64,000 nt of DNA from Mycolicibacterium aromaticivorans JS19b1 = JCM 16368 (GCF_000559085.1 NZ_JALN02000001.1:2728001-2792000); one strand, 5' to 3'; positions 25,259 to 34,881 are shown, counted from the stretch's first letter. The notes: a model not told the origin generated them from the letters alone. Translations and numbers: made by a program.

Positions 25259-27520
25259 TTATCTGGCCGTGACGAGCTTCGACGACACAGCTTCCAGCCG
25301 CGCAGGCACGTGCTTGTGCCAGGGTGTCCCGGCGTAGGGATCTCGCCAGTCGGTGGAGGTGAGCGCGTTCGGCGCCACCCCCGGAACGCGGCGTTGCCCG
25401 TCGGCGTCGACGTAGTCGAGACCGAACCCGTTGGGCAGTGCGGCGTGCCCGGCCATCATGGTCGCGCTGATCTCGACGGTGGCCTCGGCGCTGCCCGCGG
25501 CGGTGGTGATCCGGACGCGGCCTCCGTCGACCAGGCCGAGCGCTACGGCGTCTTCGACGCTGACGCGCAGGGCACCGTCGGCATCGCGCTTACGCCAGGA
25601 CGGATCCCGCAGGATGTCATTGGCGGTGAACGCCCGGCGCTCGCCGGCGGACAGCACGATCGGGAACTCCGGGTCGGTCAGTTCCGGCCGGTCGTCGGCT
25701 AGCGCGCGGATGTCGTCGAGCATCTCCGGGATCACCAGCGCGATCTTGCGGTCGGGGTGACTGATCAGTGCCCAGTCGTCTTCGTACTCGTGCACGCTGA
25801 ACGTCACCCCGGACTTGCTCTCCAGAATCGCGTCGAACAGCGCGTTGCCGTCGGCGTGCCCGGCCCGGCGCACGGCGTCGGGGTAGGTGACGGCGGCTTT
25901 CTGGGCCAGCCCCCAGAGCGCGGCCGCGCCGGCCAGCCCGTCGGGCAGCGTCGGGCCCAGAGTCTCGTACAAGACGAACGGCAACGCCTTACCCAGCGCC
26001 GGATTGGCGGCGAGTTCGGTGAAGAAGGCTTGGGTGTAGGCGTCGCGGCCGTGTCTGGCCGCGTCGCGCAGCGGGCGCAGATCGTCCTCGCTGACCACAC
26101 CGAGCGCCCGCACCAGCCGAGACCAGATCTCCGGTTCGGGCAATGTTCCGGGAGTGGGCTCGAAAAGCCGGTGGCGCAGGTGGAATTCGTTGCGCGGGAA
26201 CTCGAAATTGAAGAAGGTGGCTTCCGGTTTCTCGAACTGGTTGGCCGCCGGCAGCACGTAGTGGGCCAGCCGTGCGGTCTCGGTCATCGCCACGTCGATC
26301 ACCACCAGCAGTTCCAGCGATTCGAACGCGGCGCGGCAGTTCTCCGAGTCTGCGATGGAGTGAGCAGGATTGGCGCTCTCGACGATCATCGCGCGGAATC
26401 GGTCTGGGTGGTCGGTCAGGATCTCCTCGGGCACCACGTTAGACGGAACCAGCCCGGCGATGATCGGCGCACCGGTAACCGGGGAGCGTCCGACACCGCT
26501 GAGGCTGAACAGCGGCGCGAACGACGAATGCAGATGCTGTCCGCCGGGTTTGGCGAAACTGCCGGTCAGGATCCAGAGCAGCTTGTTGAGGTAGGAGCAC
26601 AGGGTGCTGTTGGGTGCCTGCTGCACGCCGAGGTCTTCGAACACCGCGACCGAATCGGCGGCGGCGATGCGACGGGCCGTGGCGCGCACCAACTCCACAT
26701 CCACACCGCTGCGTTCGGCGTACTCGGCGATCGGCACCGTTGCCAGCACGGCGCGTACCTCGTCGGCGCCGTGCACATGCTCGGCGAGAAACACGTCATC
26801 GCAGAGGTTTTCCTGCACGAGGACCGCGGCCAGCGCCGCGAGGCACCAGGCGTCGGTGCCGGGCCGCACCCGCAGGTGGAAGTCGGCCATCTTGGCGGTA
26901 TCGGTGAGAACCGGGTCGATAACGACCATCGAGCGGGCCGGATCCTTGGCGATGTCGTTGAGCACGGTGCGAGCCCGCGGGAAGCTCTGCGACATCCACG
27001 GATTCTTGCCGACGAAGACCGACACCTCGGCATGCTCGAACTCGCCGCGGGTGTGCCCGCCGTACAGCTGGAAATCAACCCAGGCCTCGCCGGTCTTCTC
27101 CTGCGCCAAGGCATTCGACCGGTATCGCGAACCGAGCAGCTTGAGGAAGGCCCCGCTGTAGGCGCCGCCCAGGTGATTGCCCTGACCGCCGCCGCCGTAG
27201 TAGAAGATCTTCTCCCCGCCGTAGGCGTCGGCGATTCCGCGGAAACCTTCGGCGATCTCGGTGATCGCGGTGTCCCAATCGATTTGCTCGTAGCTGCCGT
27301 CGGGTCTGCGGCGCATTGGGGAGGTCAGCCGCGCCCGGTTGTTCTGATAGTGGTCGAGGCGCAGCGCCTTGTTGCAGGTGTAGCCCTGCGAGGCCGGGTT
27401 GTCCTTGTCGCCGCGGATGCGGGCCAGGGTGCGGACCCCGTCCTGAACGCTGGTCTGCACCACGATGCCGCAGTTGCATTCGCAGAGGATGCAGGCGGTG
27501 GGTTGCCAGTCAGCGGACAT
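25259..27520 (-). CDS. Molybdopterin-dependent oxidoreductase, DMSO-reductase family (Rv0197-like)
   Basis: 753 aa. N-terminal [4Fe-4S] ligands C-x2-C-x3-C-x(n)-C as CILCECNCG (residues about 10-18) and GYTCNKA (about 47). Mo-bisMGD domains follow (GGGGQGNHLGGAYSGAF, FVGKNPWMSQSFPRAR), and a C-terminal molydopterin-dinucleotide barrel near residue 640-740. No Tat signal, so cytoplasmic. Length and partner match M. tuberculosis Rv0197 (762 aa) next to TetR Rv0196, as I recall. Substrate unknown. The start has AGGAG 6 bp upstream and lies 8 bp from the TetR stop: one operon. Confidence 0.88.
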   Translation of the reverse strand: MSADWQPTACILCECNCGIVVQTSVQDGVRTLARIRGDKDNPASQGYTCNKALRLDHYQNNRARLTSPMRRRPDGSYEQIDWDTAITEIAEGFRGIADAYGGEKIFYYGGGGQGNHLGGAYSGAFLKLLGSRYRSNALAQEKTGEAWVDFQLYGGHTRGEFEHAEVSVFVGKNPWMSQSFPRARTVLNDIAKDPARSMVVIDPVLTDTAKMADFHLRVRPGTDAWCLAALAAVLVQENLCDDVFLAEHVHGADEVRAVLATVPIAEYAERSGVDVELVRATARRIAAADSVAVFEDLGVQQAPNSTLCSYLNKLLWILTGSFAKPGGQHLHSSFAPLFSLSGVGRSPVTGAPIIAGLVPSNVVPEEILTDHPDRFRAMIVESANPAHSIADSENCRAAFESLELLVVIDVAMTETARLAHYVLPAANQFEKPEATFFNFEFPRNEFHLRHRLFEPTPGTLPEPEIWSRLVRALGVVSEDDLRPLRDAARHGRDAYTQAFFTELAANPALGKALPFVLYETLGPTLPDGLAGAAALWGLAQKAAVTYPDAVRRAGHADGNALFDAILESKSGVTFSVHEYEDDWALISHPDRKIALVIPEMLDDIRALADDRPELTDPEFPIVLSAGERRAFTANDILRDPSWRKRDADGALRVSVEDAVALGLVDGGRVRITTAAGSAEATVEISATMMAGHAALPNGFGLDYVDADGQRRVPGVAPNALTSTDWRDPYAGTPWHKHVPARLEAVSSKLVTAR

Positions 27521-27528
27521 CGGATCTC

Positions 27529-28095
27529 CTAAGTGGGCAGTTCGGCTTCGAGCAGGTCGCGCAGTTGCCGATGGACGATGTCGAGCGGTTTGGTGTCGCG
27601 CGCCGCTCGGGCGAGCACGATGGCGCCTTCCAACGCGGCGGTCGTGGTCACCGCCATCTCGTCGGCGCGGTCCTTCGCAATTCCGTCGGCCATCAGGCGC
27701 GCAGCGATCAGGTCGTTCCAGCGGGTGAACGCCTCGGCGGCCCGGTCGATCACCGGGTTGGCGTTATCCGGCTCCCCGGATTCGACGGCGACGGCCACCA
27801 CCGGGCAGCCGGCGCGGTAGTCGGTCTCGAGCAGGTTCTTGCGATAGAAGCGGGTCAGCCCGTCGAGCATCTCGAGGCTGTTGGAGGCTTTGGCCAACTT
27901 GTCCGCCACAAAGTCAGCGACGTAATCGACTGCCTCGCTGAGTAATTGAGCGCGCCCGCCGGGAAAGTAGTGGTATGCCGAGCCGCGCGGAGCCCCGCTG
28001 TGCGCCAAGACGTCGGCGATAGCGGTGGACTGCGCTCCGCGCTCGCGGATCAACAGTGCGGCGGAGGCGACCATCCGTTCCCGGGGGCTCGTCAT
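27529..28095 (-). CDS. TetR-family regulator (Rv0196-like)
   Basis: 188 aa from ATG 28095. HTH with the LmrA/YxaF-type sequence TAIADVLAHSGAPRGSAYHYFPGGRAQLL (about 23-51). An upstream in-frame ATG at 28113 would add six residues but lies inside the 28099-28118 palindrome, so I choose 28095. The C-terminal domain has the AGCPVVAVAVE block of this subfamily. Co-transcribed with the molybdopterin oxidoreductase and presumably autoregulated. Confidence 0.85.
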   Translation of the reverse strand: MTSPRERMVASAALLIRERGAQSTAIADVLAHSGAPRGSAYHYFPGGRAQLLSEAVDYVADFVADKLAKASNSLEMLDGLTRFYRKNLLETDYRAGCPVVAVAVESGEPDNANPVIDRAAEAFTRWNDLIAARLMADGIAKDRADEMAVTTTAALEGAIVLARAARDTKPLDIVHRQLRDLLEAELPT

Positions 28096-28098
28096 GCC

Positions 28099-28118
28099 TA
28101 TGTATGTAACCATACATA
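28099..28118. promoter_or_regulatory. Perfect 20-bp operator palindrome upstream of the Rv0196-like TetR gene
   Basis: TATGTATG-TAAC-CATACATA: perfect 8-bp arms, 4-bp spacer, starting 4 bp upstream of the chosen TetR start. It is AT-rich in a GC-rich surrounding, typical of a TetR operator overlapping the transcription start. It also lies 125 bp upstream of the divergent thioesterase gene, which it could influence. Confidence 0.65.
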
Positions 28119-28242
28119 ATCGCGTGGCACCAGAGTGCGGCCACCGACTCGGCGCTCAGCGCGCGTCGGAAGCCCGAGAGCGCAGAGTCGATGACCGGAA
28201 CGCGGCATCCTCCCCGACGACCAGCGCAGTAACGTCGCCCGA

Positions 28243-29028
28243 ATGTCGTACTTCAGCCGGGTGTCCGGTCACTCCTACCGCGCCAACGAGCATGCCGGCG
28301 GCGCGTGGAATCTCGCCGAACAGCACATCGCCCCGTCGTTCGGACTGCTCGCGCACGCCATCGAAACCGACCGGGACGCCCGCGGGAACGGACATCTGGC
28401 GGTGGCGCGGCTGAGCTACGACATCCTGGGGACGGTGCCCGTCGGTGTCGTCGAGGAGGTCGAGGTGCGGGTGCTCCGGCCTGGCCGAACCATCGAACTC
28501 GTCGAAGCCACTCTGACGCACCAGGACCGCGCGGTGGTGCTCGCGCGAGCCTGGCTGATGAAGGGTTATGACACGTCGGCGCTACGCGGCAGCGGTCTGC
28601 GGCCCATTCCGTCGCCGGCGGAGATGCCGGAATGGGATCCGAGTGCGGTGTGGCCGGGTGGTTTCATCGCGTCGGCCGAGGTGCGACGTGCCGAGGAGCG
28701 ACCAGGCCGAGCCGTCTACTGGGTGCGCACTGCGGTGCCGCTGCTCGACGGCGAGCAGGTGAGCCCGCTGGCCCGCGCGGCGGGATTGCTCGATATCGCC
28801 AACGGGATGGCGGTGCTGGTGGATCCGCGCGAGGTGGCGTTCCCCAATCTGGATCTCACCGCGCACTTTTTCGCCGAGCCGGCTGGCGAGTGGGTGGGCT
28901 TCGACACCGCAGTGTCGATCGGCCCCACCGGAATCGGATTGACGCACAGCATCATTCACGACGCAACCGGCCCGATCGGTGCGGTGTCGCAGAGCTTGAC
29001 CGTCCGGCCCGGTTCCGGAATCGGGTAG
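28243..29028 (+). CDS. Acyl-CoA thioesterase, tandem hotdog (TesB/4HBT_3-like)
   Basis: 261 aa, two hotdog halves: residues about 1-115 (YSYDILGTVPVGVVEEVEVRVLRPG-type block) and about 140-258 (ANGMAVLVDPREVAFPNLDLTAHF). GGAWN near residue 24 and HFFAEPAGEWVGFDT near 210 fit the TesB-like family. Predicted to hydrolyse acyl-CoA. It is convergent with the PaaI-type thioesterase 3 bp away, so two thioesterases meet tail to tail. Confidence 0.8.
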   Translation: MSYFSRVSGHSYRANEHAGGAWNLAEQHIAPSFGLLAHAIETDRDARGNGHLAVARLSYDILGTVPVGVVEEVEVRVLRPGRTIELVEATLTHQDRAVVLARAWLMKGYDTSALRGSGLRPIPSPAEMPEWDPSAVWPGGFIASAEVRRAEERPGRAVYWVRTAVPLLDGEQVSPLARAAGLLDIANGMAVLVDPREVAFPNLDLTAHFFAEPAGEWVGFDTAVSIGPTGIGLTHSIIHDATGPIGAVSQSLTVRPGSGIG

Positions 29029-29031
29029 GCC

Positions 29032-29415
29032 TCAGACCGCGGCGAAGTTGATCGTGCTGGTCGCGGCCAGCTCGTTGTCCTCGCCGCGGTGGATGTCCAC
29101 CTGCACCACCACCGAACGCTTGCCGGTGCGCAGGATCTTGGCCACCGCGCGGGCCGGGCCGACCTTGATCGGCCGTAGATAGCGGACGAACAGGTCGGTG
29201 GTGGCGATGCCGAACCCGAACGGGGTGGCGCGGGAGGCCAGCTGCCCGGCGGCCACATCGGCCATCGTGGCGATCAGTCCGCCCTGGAGTCCACCCGCGG
29301 TGTTCGTGGTGCGCTCGTCCACCGGCATCTCCAGGACGACGGTGTCGTCCGTCGCTTCGACGACCTGCAGGCCGAGCTGGTCGAACAACTCCCGAAGCGA
29401 GCGCGGTGCGGTCAT
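29032..29415 (-). CDS. PaaI-family thioesterase (single hotdog)
   Basis: 127 aa. The central block NTAGGLQGGLIATMADVAAG (about residues 40-60) is the hotdog helix with the catalytic Asp/Glu position, followed by TTDLFVRYLRPIKVGPA. No signal. Hydrolyses medium or aromatic acyl-CoA in known relatives. It starts 24 bp from the stop of the EF-G2 gene upstream on the same strand and may be its downstream operon partner. Confidence 0.85.
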   Translation of the reverse strand: MTAPRSLRELFDQLGLQVVEATDDTVVLEMPVDERTTNTAGGLQGGLIATMADVAAGQLASRATPFGFGIATTDLFVRYLRPIKVGPARAVAKILRTGKRSVVVQVDIHRGEDNELAATSTINFAAV

Positions 29416-29439
29416 GGAGAACGACGTTACCGCGCGACG

Positions 29440-31566
29440 CTAGACCTGGACCTTCGCTGCCGCGGTTTCCGGCATCGGCTCGTAGCGGGCGAAGGACCGG
29501 GTGAACGACGCGGCGCCGTGGGTGAGGCTGCGCATATCGATCGCGTACCGGGTCAGCTCCGCCTGCGGCACCTCGGCCCGGATCAGAGTGTGGTTCTCGC
29601 GGGCCTGCTCGGTGCCCAGCACCCGACCCCGCCTACCGGACAGATCGCCCATCACCGCGCCGACCAGATCGTCGGGCACGTCGATGGTGACCTCGTCGAC
29701 CGGTTCGAGCACATCGATGCGGGCCGCCGCGGCGGCCTCCCGCAACGCCAGCCCGCCGGCCATCTGGAACGCCATGTCGGAGGAGTCGACGCTGTGCGCT
29801 TTGCCGTCGACCAGCGTCACCCGGATGTCGACGACGGGATAGCCGCCGTGCACGCCGCGCTCCATCTGGGCGCGCACCCCTTTCTCGACGCTCGGGATGA
29901 ACTGGCGGGGAACCGCGCCGCCGACGACCTTGTCGACGAACTCGAAGCCGCCGCCCTGCGGAAGTGGCTCCACTTCGATGTCGCACACCGCGAACTGGCC
30001 GTGTCCGCCGGACTGCTTGACGTGGCGGCCGTGGCCCTTGGCAGGACCACCGAAGGTCTCACGCAACGGGATCCGGACTTCGACAGTGTCGACGTTGACG
30101 CCGTAACGGCTCGCCAGCGCGTCGAGCACCACGCTGGAGTGCGCTTCGCCCATACACCACAACACGATCTGATGAGTTTCGGGGTTCTGCTCGATGCGCA
30201 GCGTCGGGTCCTCGGCGGCCAGCCGCTGCAAGCCGACCGAAAGCTTGTCTTCGTCGGTCTTGGCGCGGGCGGCGATCGCCACCGGCAGCAGCGGCTCCGG
30301 CATGGTCCACGGTTTGAGCAGTAGCGGATCTGTCTTGTCCGACAACGTGTCTCCGGTCTCGGCTCGGGTGAGTCTGCCGATAGCGCAGATGTCACCCGCC
30401 ACCACCTGCCTGGCGGCGCGCTGCTGCTTACCCAACGGGAACGACAGTGTGCCGATGCGTTCGTCTTCGTCGTGATCGGCGTGCGTGTTCGCCTCGAAGA
30501 AGGCCGAAAAATGGCCCGACACATGCACTGTGGTGTCGGGCCTGATGGTGCCGGAGAACACCCGGACCAGGCTGACCCTGCCGACATAGGGGTCCGACGT
30601 CGTCTTGACCACCTCGGCCAGGAGCGGTCCGTCCGGATCGCAGGACAGGCCGCCGCGGGCCACGCCGTGCGGGGTGTAGACCTCGGGCAGAACGTGCTCG
30701 GGCGGTGACGGGAAGCCGCGGGCGGCGACTTCGAGCAGCTCGACGGTGCCGACCCCGGTGCCACCGCAGACGGGGATGACGGGGAAGAACGCGCCGCGCC
30801 CGACGGCCCTCTCCAGATCCTCGATCAGCACGGTCTCGTCGATCACCTCACCGCCGAGATAGCGCTCCATCAGCGATTCGTCCTCGGACTCCTCGATGAT
30901 GCCTTCGATCAGGGCGCCACGATGCTCGTCGATCCGAGCGGTGTACGTGTCGTCGGGCGGATGGACGGTCCGGGTGCCGGCCCGGTAGTCGTACTGGCTG
31001 CCCGACAGCAATCCGACCAAACCTGCCTCGGTGGGCAGGTACAGCGGTAGGACCTTGTCGCCGAAGGCATCCTGCGCCGCACGCAGCGCGGTGTCGTAGT
31101 TGGCGCGGGCGTGATCGAGTTTGGTGATCGCCACCGCGCGTGGCATTCCGACGTCGTCGCATTCATGCCACAGCCTCTTGGTCGCCTCGTCGACCTCCTC
31201 GTTCGCGGCGATCACGAACAACGCACACTCTGCGGCGCGCAGGCCGGCCCGCAGCTCACCGACGAAGTCGGCGTAGCCCGGGGTGTCGATCAGGTTGACC
31301 TTGATCCCGTCGTGTGGGATGGGTGCCAGGGCCAGCCCGACCGAGCGTTGTTGGCGGATGGCCGCATCGTCGAAATCGCACACCGTGGTGCCATCGACCA
31401 CCGAGCCGGCCCGTGGGAGGACGCCGGAGGCGACAAGAAGGCTTTCGACGAGCGTGGTCTTGCCGGCACCGGACGGGCCGACGAGCACGACGTTGCGGAT
31501 GGCGGCCGGACTGTCCGCGGCGGGAGCCGATCGGGCGGCCTGGGAAGTGTTCGTCTTGTCGGCCAT
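29440..31566 (-). CDS. fusA2: Elongation factor G-like protein EF-G2
   Basis: 708 aa. G1 motif VLVGPSGAGKTTLVESLL near residue 30, G3 DTPGYADFVGE, and a G4 of the form ITKLDHA. Domains II-V of EF-G follow. The Rv0120c FusA2 protein is about 714 aa as I recall; M. smegmatis EF-G2 was reported to bind GTP but lack ribosome-dependent GTPase activity and to be non-essential. ATG 31566 follows AGGAGG by 7 bases; longer in-frame codons upstream are not supported. A GC-only stem (GCGCGC-N4-GCGCGC) sits just 5' of that ribosome site. Confidence 0.9.
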   Translation of the reverse strand: MADKTNTSQAARSAPAADSPAAIRNVVLVGPSGAGKTTLVESLLVASGVLPRAGSVVDGTTVCDFDDAAIRQQRSVGLALAPIPHDGIKVNLIDTPGYADFVGELRAGLRAAECALFVIAANEEVDEATKRLWHECDDVGMPRAVAITKLDHARANYDTALRAAQDAFGDKVLPLYLPTEAGLVGLLSGSQYDYRAGTRTVHPPDDTYTARIDEHRGALIEGIIEESEDESLMERYLGGEVIDETVLIEDLERAVGRGAFFPVIPVCGGTGVGTVELLEVAARGFPSPPEHVLPEVYTPHGVARGGLSCDPDGPLLAEVVKTTSDPYVGRVSLVRVFSGTIRPDTTVHVSGHFSAFFEANTHADHDEDERIGTLSFPLGKQQRAARQVVAGDICAIGRLTRAETGDTLSDKTDPLLLKPWTMPEPLLPVAIAARAKTDEDKLSVGLQRLAAEDPTLRIEQNPETHQIVLWCMGEAHSSVVLDALASRYGVNVDTVEVRIPLRETFGGPAKGHGRHVKQSGGHGQFAVCDIEVEPLPQGGGFEFVDKVVGGAVPRQFIPSVEKGVRAQMERGVHGGYPVVDIRVTLVDGKAHSVDSSDMAFQMAGGLALREAAAAARIDVLEPVDEVTIDVPDDLVGAVMGDLSGRRGRVLGTEQARENHTLIRAEVPQAELTRYAIDMRSLTHGAASFTRSFARYEPMPETAAAKVQV

Positions 31567-31654
31567 GACAAACCTCCTGGCGCGCGCAGGCGCGCAGAAT
31601 CGATGTAGCCACCATCCACCCGATGCCGCGGTCGGCACAAGGGATCGATGTAAT

Positions 31655-33130
31655 TCAGGCGGTGGGCGCTGACATTCGGGTCGGCTCGAGCCGGCCGCGG
31701 AGCACCTCCGAGGCGTACTCCACCCAGTGCGCACGCTCAGCGGTGTCGGCGTTGGTCAGGGCGGCGTTCGAGCACAACGCGCGCTCGCCGGTGGCCTTGG
31801 CCCGATCGGCAAGGCGCGCAGCCTCGTTGACCGCATCGCCGATCACCGTGTACTCGTAGCGATGCTCGGCACCGATGTTGCCGGCGAACACCCGTCCGGC
31901 CGACACCCCGATGCCGAAGTCCACGACGGGAAGCCGCCGCAGCGCGACCGTCAGCGCGCGGGCGGTCGCCAACGCGTCGGACGCCGCGCGGGGACTGGGC
32001 AGGGGCGCACCGAACACCGCCAGCACCGCGTCGCCCTGGAACTTGTTGATCAGGCCGTGCCGTTCGTCGACCGAATCGACGACGATCTGGAAGAAGTCGT
32101 TGAGCACCCCGGCCACCTCGGCCGGCGAACTGCTTTGCGCCAGCTGCGTCGAGCCGACCAGATCGACGAACAGCACGGCCGCCTCCCGAACCTCGCCGGT
32201 GAGGCTGTCGGCGTCGCTGACCGCGCGTAGCGCCACGTCCGTCCCCACGTGGCGGCCGAACAGATCGCGCAGCCGGTCGCGTTCGGCAAGCCCGGCCACC
32301 ATGCGGTTGAAACCGCTTTGCAGCCGCCCGATTTCGGAACGTTCGTAGACGTCGACCCGGGTCCCGATCTGGCCGCGCTCGACCTTGGCCATGGCGGCGA
32401 CGACGTCATGCACCGGGTCTGAGATGGACAGCGCGACGATCGCCATGCCGCGCAGCCCGACCAGAACCGAGATCACCGACAGCACGATGACGGGAATCTC
32501 GATCGACGCGTTCTTCTGGATGATCCAGCCGCTGGCGCGCATCAGCACCACCACCGCGATCCCGATGCTGGGCAGGGCACTGCTCATCAGCCACATCAGC
32601 AGCAGCCGCGGCAGCACGCCCGGTGCGGTGTCGCGCCCGGGCGCCGGCCCCATGACAGCCGCGGTGATCGGGCGCATGGGCCGCTGGATCAGCAGCAGCG
32701 CGGCGCCCGCCGAGGTGGTGATGCCGAACAGCACCAGCATGCCGATCAGCCAGGCCGCGGCGGCGCCGCCGTCGCGGTTGATGACGAACATTATGGTGCC
32801 GCTGATCAACCAGATGGCCGCCAACAGCGCCGACTGGTGACGCAGGAACCGCTCGACGAACACCTGATCGCGATGGGTTGGCGGCTCACCCGCGGTGAAC
32901 CAGCGCAGCCTGCGGTCGACGACCAGGATCGCGTAGCCGATCGATCCGGCGAAGCCGAACACCGACAGCGTGACCGAGGCGATCAGGGTGTCGGTTCCGA
33001 AGACGGTCTCGGCTTGGGGCACCAACTCGTGGCGCAGCGGCATCACCAGCGCGGTCAGCTCGACGCCCGCGAGGATCTGCGCGAGCACGAGGGCGAGGGC
33101 GTAGCGGACCTTCAGCCTGCTCGCCGTCAT
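31655..33130 (-). CDS. Membrane-bound class III adenylate cyclase with HAMP domain
   Basis: 491 aa. About six membrane helices (residues 1-245), a HAMP linker (SDPVHDVVAAMAKVERGQIGTRV), then a class IIIc catalytic domain. Metal Asp residues are in LFVDLVGSTQL (about 320) and FQGDAVLAVFGAP (about 365), the adenine-selecting Lys is in INKFQGD, and NEAARL supplies the Asn and Arg of the transition-state site. All key residues are present, so it should be active. It resembles the M. tuberculosis Rv1318c-Rv1320c/Rv3645 group. Confidence 0.9.
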   Translation of the reverse strand: MTASRLKVRYALALVLAQILAGVELTALVMPLRHELVPQAETVFGTDTLIASVTLSVFGFAGSIGYAILVVDRRLRWFTAGEPPTHRDQVFVERFLRHQSALLAAIWLISGTIMFVINRDGGAAAAWLIGMLVLFGITTSAGAALLLIQRPMRPITAAVMGPAPGRDTAPGVLPRLLLMWLMSSALPSIGIAVVVLMRASGWIIQKNASIEIPVIVLSVISVLVGLRGMAIVALSISDPVHDVVAAMAKVERGQIGTRVDVYERSEIGRLQSGFNRMVAGLAERDRLRDLFGRHVGTDVALRAVSDADSLTGEVREAAVLFVDLVGSTQLAQSSSPAEVAGVLNDFFQIVVDSVDERHGLINKFQGDAVLAVFGAPLPSPRAASDALATARALTVALRRLPVVDFGIGVSAGRVFAGNIGAEHRYEYTVIGDAVNEAARLADRAKATGERALCSNAALTNADTAERAHWVEYASEVLRGRLEPTRMSAPTA

Positions 33131-33168
33131 GGGTTCAGACGCTACTGCGACAACCGGGCAGAATCATG

Positions 33169-33185
33169 CTCTCCGAAAATGAGAG
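33169..33185. promoter_or_regulatory. Inverted repeat between the cyclase and LLM genes
   Basis: CTCTC-N7-GAGAG in the 97-bp divergent gap, 39-55 bp upstream of the cyclase start and 43-59 bp upstream of the LLM GTG. TAACAT at 33214-33219 could be the -10 of the LLM gene. Short arms, so only a candidate operator. Confidence 0.3.
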
Positions 33186-33227
33186 TAGTGCTTCCGATGG
33201 CGCTGCCCGCTGCGTAACATCCGCGCT

Positions 33228-34076
33228 GTGAAGTTCGGGATTCCACTGGGTGGCGTTCACCCCGGCCTGTGGCGGGACCTGACGGTGCGGGCCGAGGAGT
33301 TGGGCTACGAGTCGGTGTGGCTTCCCGAGCATCTGGTGCTGCCCGCCGAGATGTCCGGCAGCCCCCATCACGGCGACAGTCATCCGCCGATTCCCCCGCA
33401 GACGCCGATGTTCGACGCGATCGCGTACCTGTCGTATCTGGCCGGCCAGACCAGCACGATCCGACTGGGCACCTACGTCTACAACATCGGCTTGCGCCAC
33501 CCGTTCGTCAGCGCCCGCGCGGCCACGACGCTGGACGTCGTCTCGGACGGCCGGTTCGACTTCGGGATCGGCGCCAGCTGGCTGCGCGAGGAGTGGGACG
33601 CCGCGGGTCTGGACTTCGGCAGCCGCGGCGCCCGCGTCGACGAGGCGCTCGAGGTGTGCCGCGCGCTCTGGACCGAGCCGACCGTCGAGCACCACGGCCG
33701 GTTCTTCGACTTCGACGCCGTCGCCTTCGAACCCAAGCCGGTGCAGCCGGGCGGACCGCCGATCCACGTCGGAGGCGACGGCCTGCCCGCGATGCGCCGG
33801 GTTGCCCGGTTCGGGTCCGGCTGGATCCCGATGAACCACACCCTGGACCAGATCCCCGGATCGGTGCAGAAGCTCTCGGCGCTCTGGGCTGAACACGGAC
33901 GGATCGGAAAGCCCGAGGTGACCGCGTCGGCCCCGGCCGATGCACCCGCAGATGTGCGCCGCGCGGCCGATGCGGGCATCGACCGGATGATCGTCATGCC
34001 GTGGCGGCGTACCCGCGAGGCGCTCGACGGCATCGCCCGCTTCGCCGATGCCGTGCTGAATCCATCGCGGAGGTGA
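33228..34076 (+). CDS. LLM-class F420-dependent oxidoreductase
   Basis: 282 aa from GTG 33228. Luciferase-like barrel: GIPLGGVHPGLWRDLTVRAE, SVWLPEHLVLP, and the cofactor loop SDGRFDFGIGASWLREEWD. PPIHVGGDGLPAMRRVARFG near residue 180 is typical of the TIGR03619-type F420 group. It is 4 bp from the downstream SDR, so the two are an operon and may act in succession. Confidence 0.85.
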   Translation: MKFGIPLGGVHPGLWRDLTVRAEELGYESVWLPEHLVLPAEMSGSPHHGDSHPPIPPQTPMFDAIAYLSYLAGQTSTIRLGTYVYNIGLRHPFVSARAATTLDVVSDGRFDFGIGASWLREEWDAAGLDFGSRGARVDEALEVCRALWTEPTVEHHGRFFDFDAVAFEPKPVQPGGPPIHVGGDGLPAMRRVARFGSGWIPMNHTLDQIPGSVQKLSALWAEHGRIGKPEVTASAPADAPADVRRAADAGIDRMIVMPWRRTREALDGIARFADAVLNPSRR

Positions 34077-34080
34077 GGCC

Positions 34081-34881
34081 GTGACGATCACGCCGTCGGA
34101 CATCCTGCTGACCGGCCAGGTGGCGGTGGTGACCGGCGGTGGGACCGGCATCGGTCGGGGGATCGCTGCCGGGCTCACGCAATTCGGTGCGACGGTCGCC
34201 ATCTGGGAACGTGACGCCGACAGCTGCGCGGCGACCGCGGCCGAGCTGGGGGTGCTCGGCATCGTGGCCGACGTTCGTGACAGCGGACAGGTCGACGCCG
34301 CACTGGCGCGTACCCGCGACGAGCTCGGACCGGTCAGCATCCTGGTCAACAACGCCGGCGGGGTATTCGCCTCCCCCCTGCTGGACACCAGCGAAAACGG
34401 TTGGGACGCTTTGTACAAGGCGAACCTTCGACACGTTCTGCTGTGCACGCAACGGGTGGCCAGGCAGCTGGTCGAGGACGCCCGCGGCGGCAGCGTCATC
34501 TCCGTGACCTCCATCGAGGGGGTCCGAGCGGCACCTGGATACGCGGCCTACTCCGCGGCGAAGGCCGGGGTCGTCAACTACACCAGGACGGCGGCCTTCG
34601 AACTGGCGCCGCACGGTATCCGGGTCAACGCCATCGCACCCGACATCACCGTCACCGAGGGCCTGCTGGCGCTGTCGCCGAACGGGATACGGCCCGAACT
34701 GAGCCAGGCCGTTCCGCTGGGCCGGCTCGGTGATGTCGACGAGATAGCCTCGGCGGCAGTCTTTCTCGCCTCGGACATGGCGCGCTACATCACCGGTCAG
34801 ACGCTGCACGTCGACGGCGGTACCCAGGCTGCGGGCGGGTGGTACCACGCCGAGGGCGGCGCACGGTTCGGGCCGGCCTGA
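34081..34881 (+). CDS. Short-chain dehydrogenase/reductase
   Basis: 266 aa, GTG start. Classical SDR: VVTGGGTGIGRGIA, NNAGGV, Ser in VTSIEGV, YSAAKAG (about residue 155-161). The position after the second strand is Glu/Arg (WERDAD), leaving cofactor choice open. The C-terminus QTLHVDGGTQAAGGWYH is typical of FabG-like 3-oxoacyl reductases. Operon partner of the LLM gene upstream. It stops adjacent to the convergent DUF1275 gene. Confidence 0.85.
   Translation: MTITPSDILLTGQVAVVTGGGTGIGRGIAAGLTQFGATVAIWERDADSCAATAAELGVLGIVADVRDSGQVDAALARTRDELGPVSILVNNAGGVFASPLLDTSENGWDALYKANLRHVLLCTQRVARQLVEDARGGSVISVTSIEGVRAAPGYAAYSAAKAGVVNYTRTAAFELAPHGIRVNAIAPDITVTEGLLALSPNGIRPELSQAVPLGRLGDVDEIASAAVFLASDMARYITGQTLHVDGGTQAAGGWYHAEGGARFGPA

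Noticed and set aside
31599..31652. Direct repeat ATCGATGTA (31599-31607 and 31644-31652) between the EF-G2 and cyclase genes
   Set aside because: Nine bases, two copies, no symmetry and no known function; could be chance.
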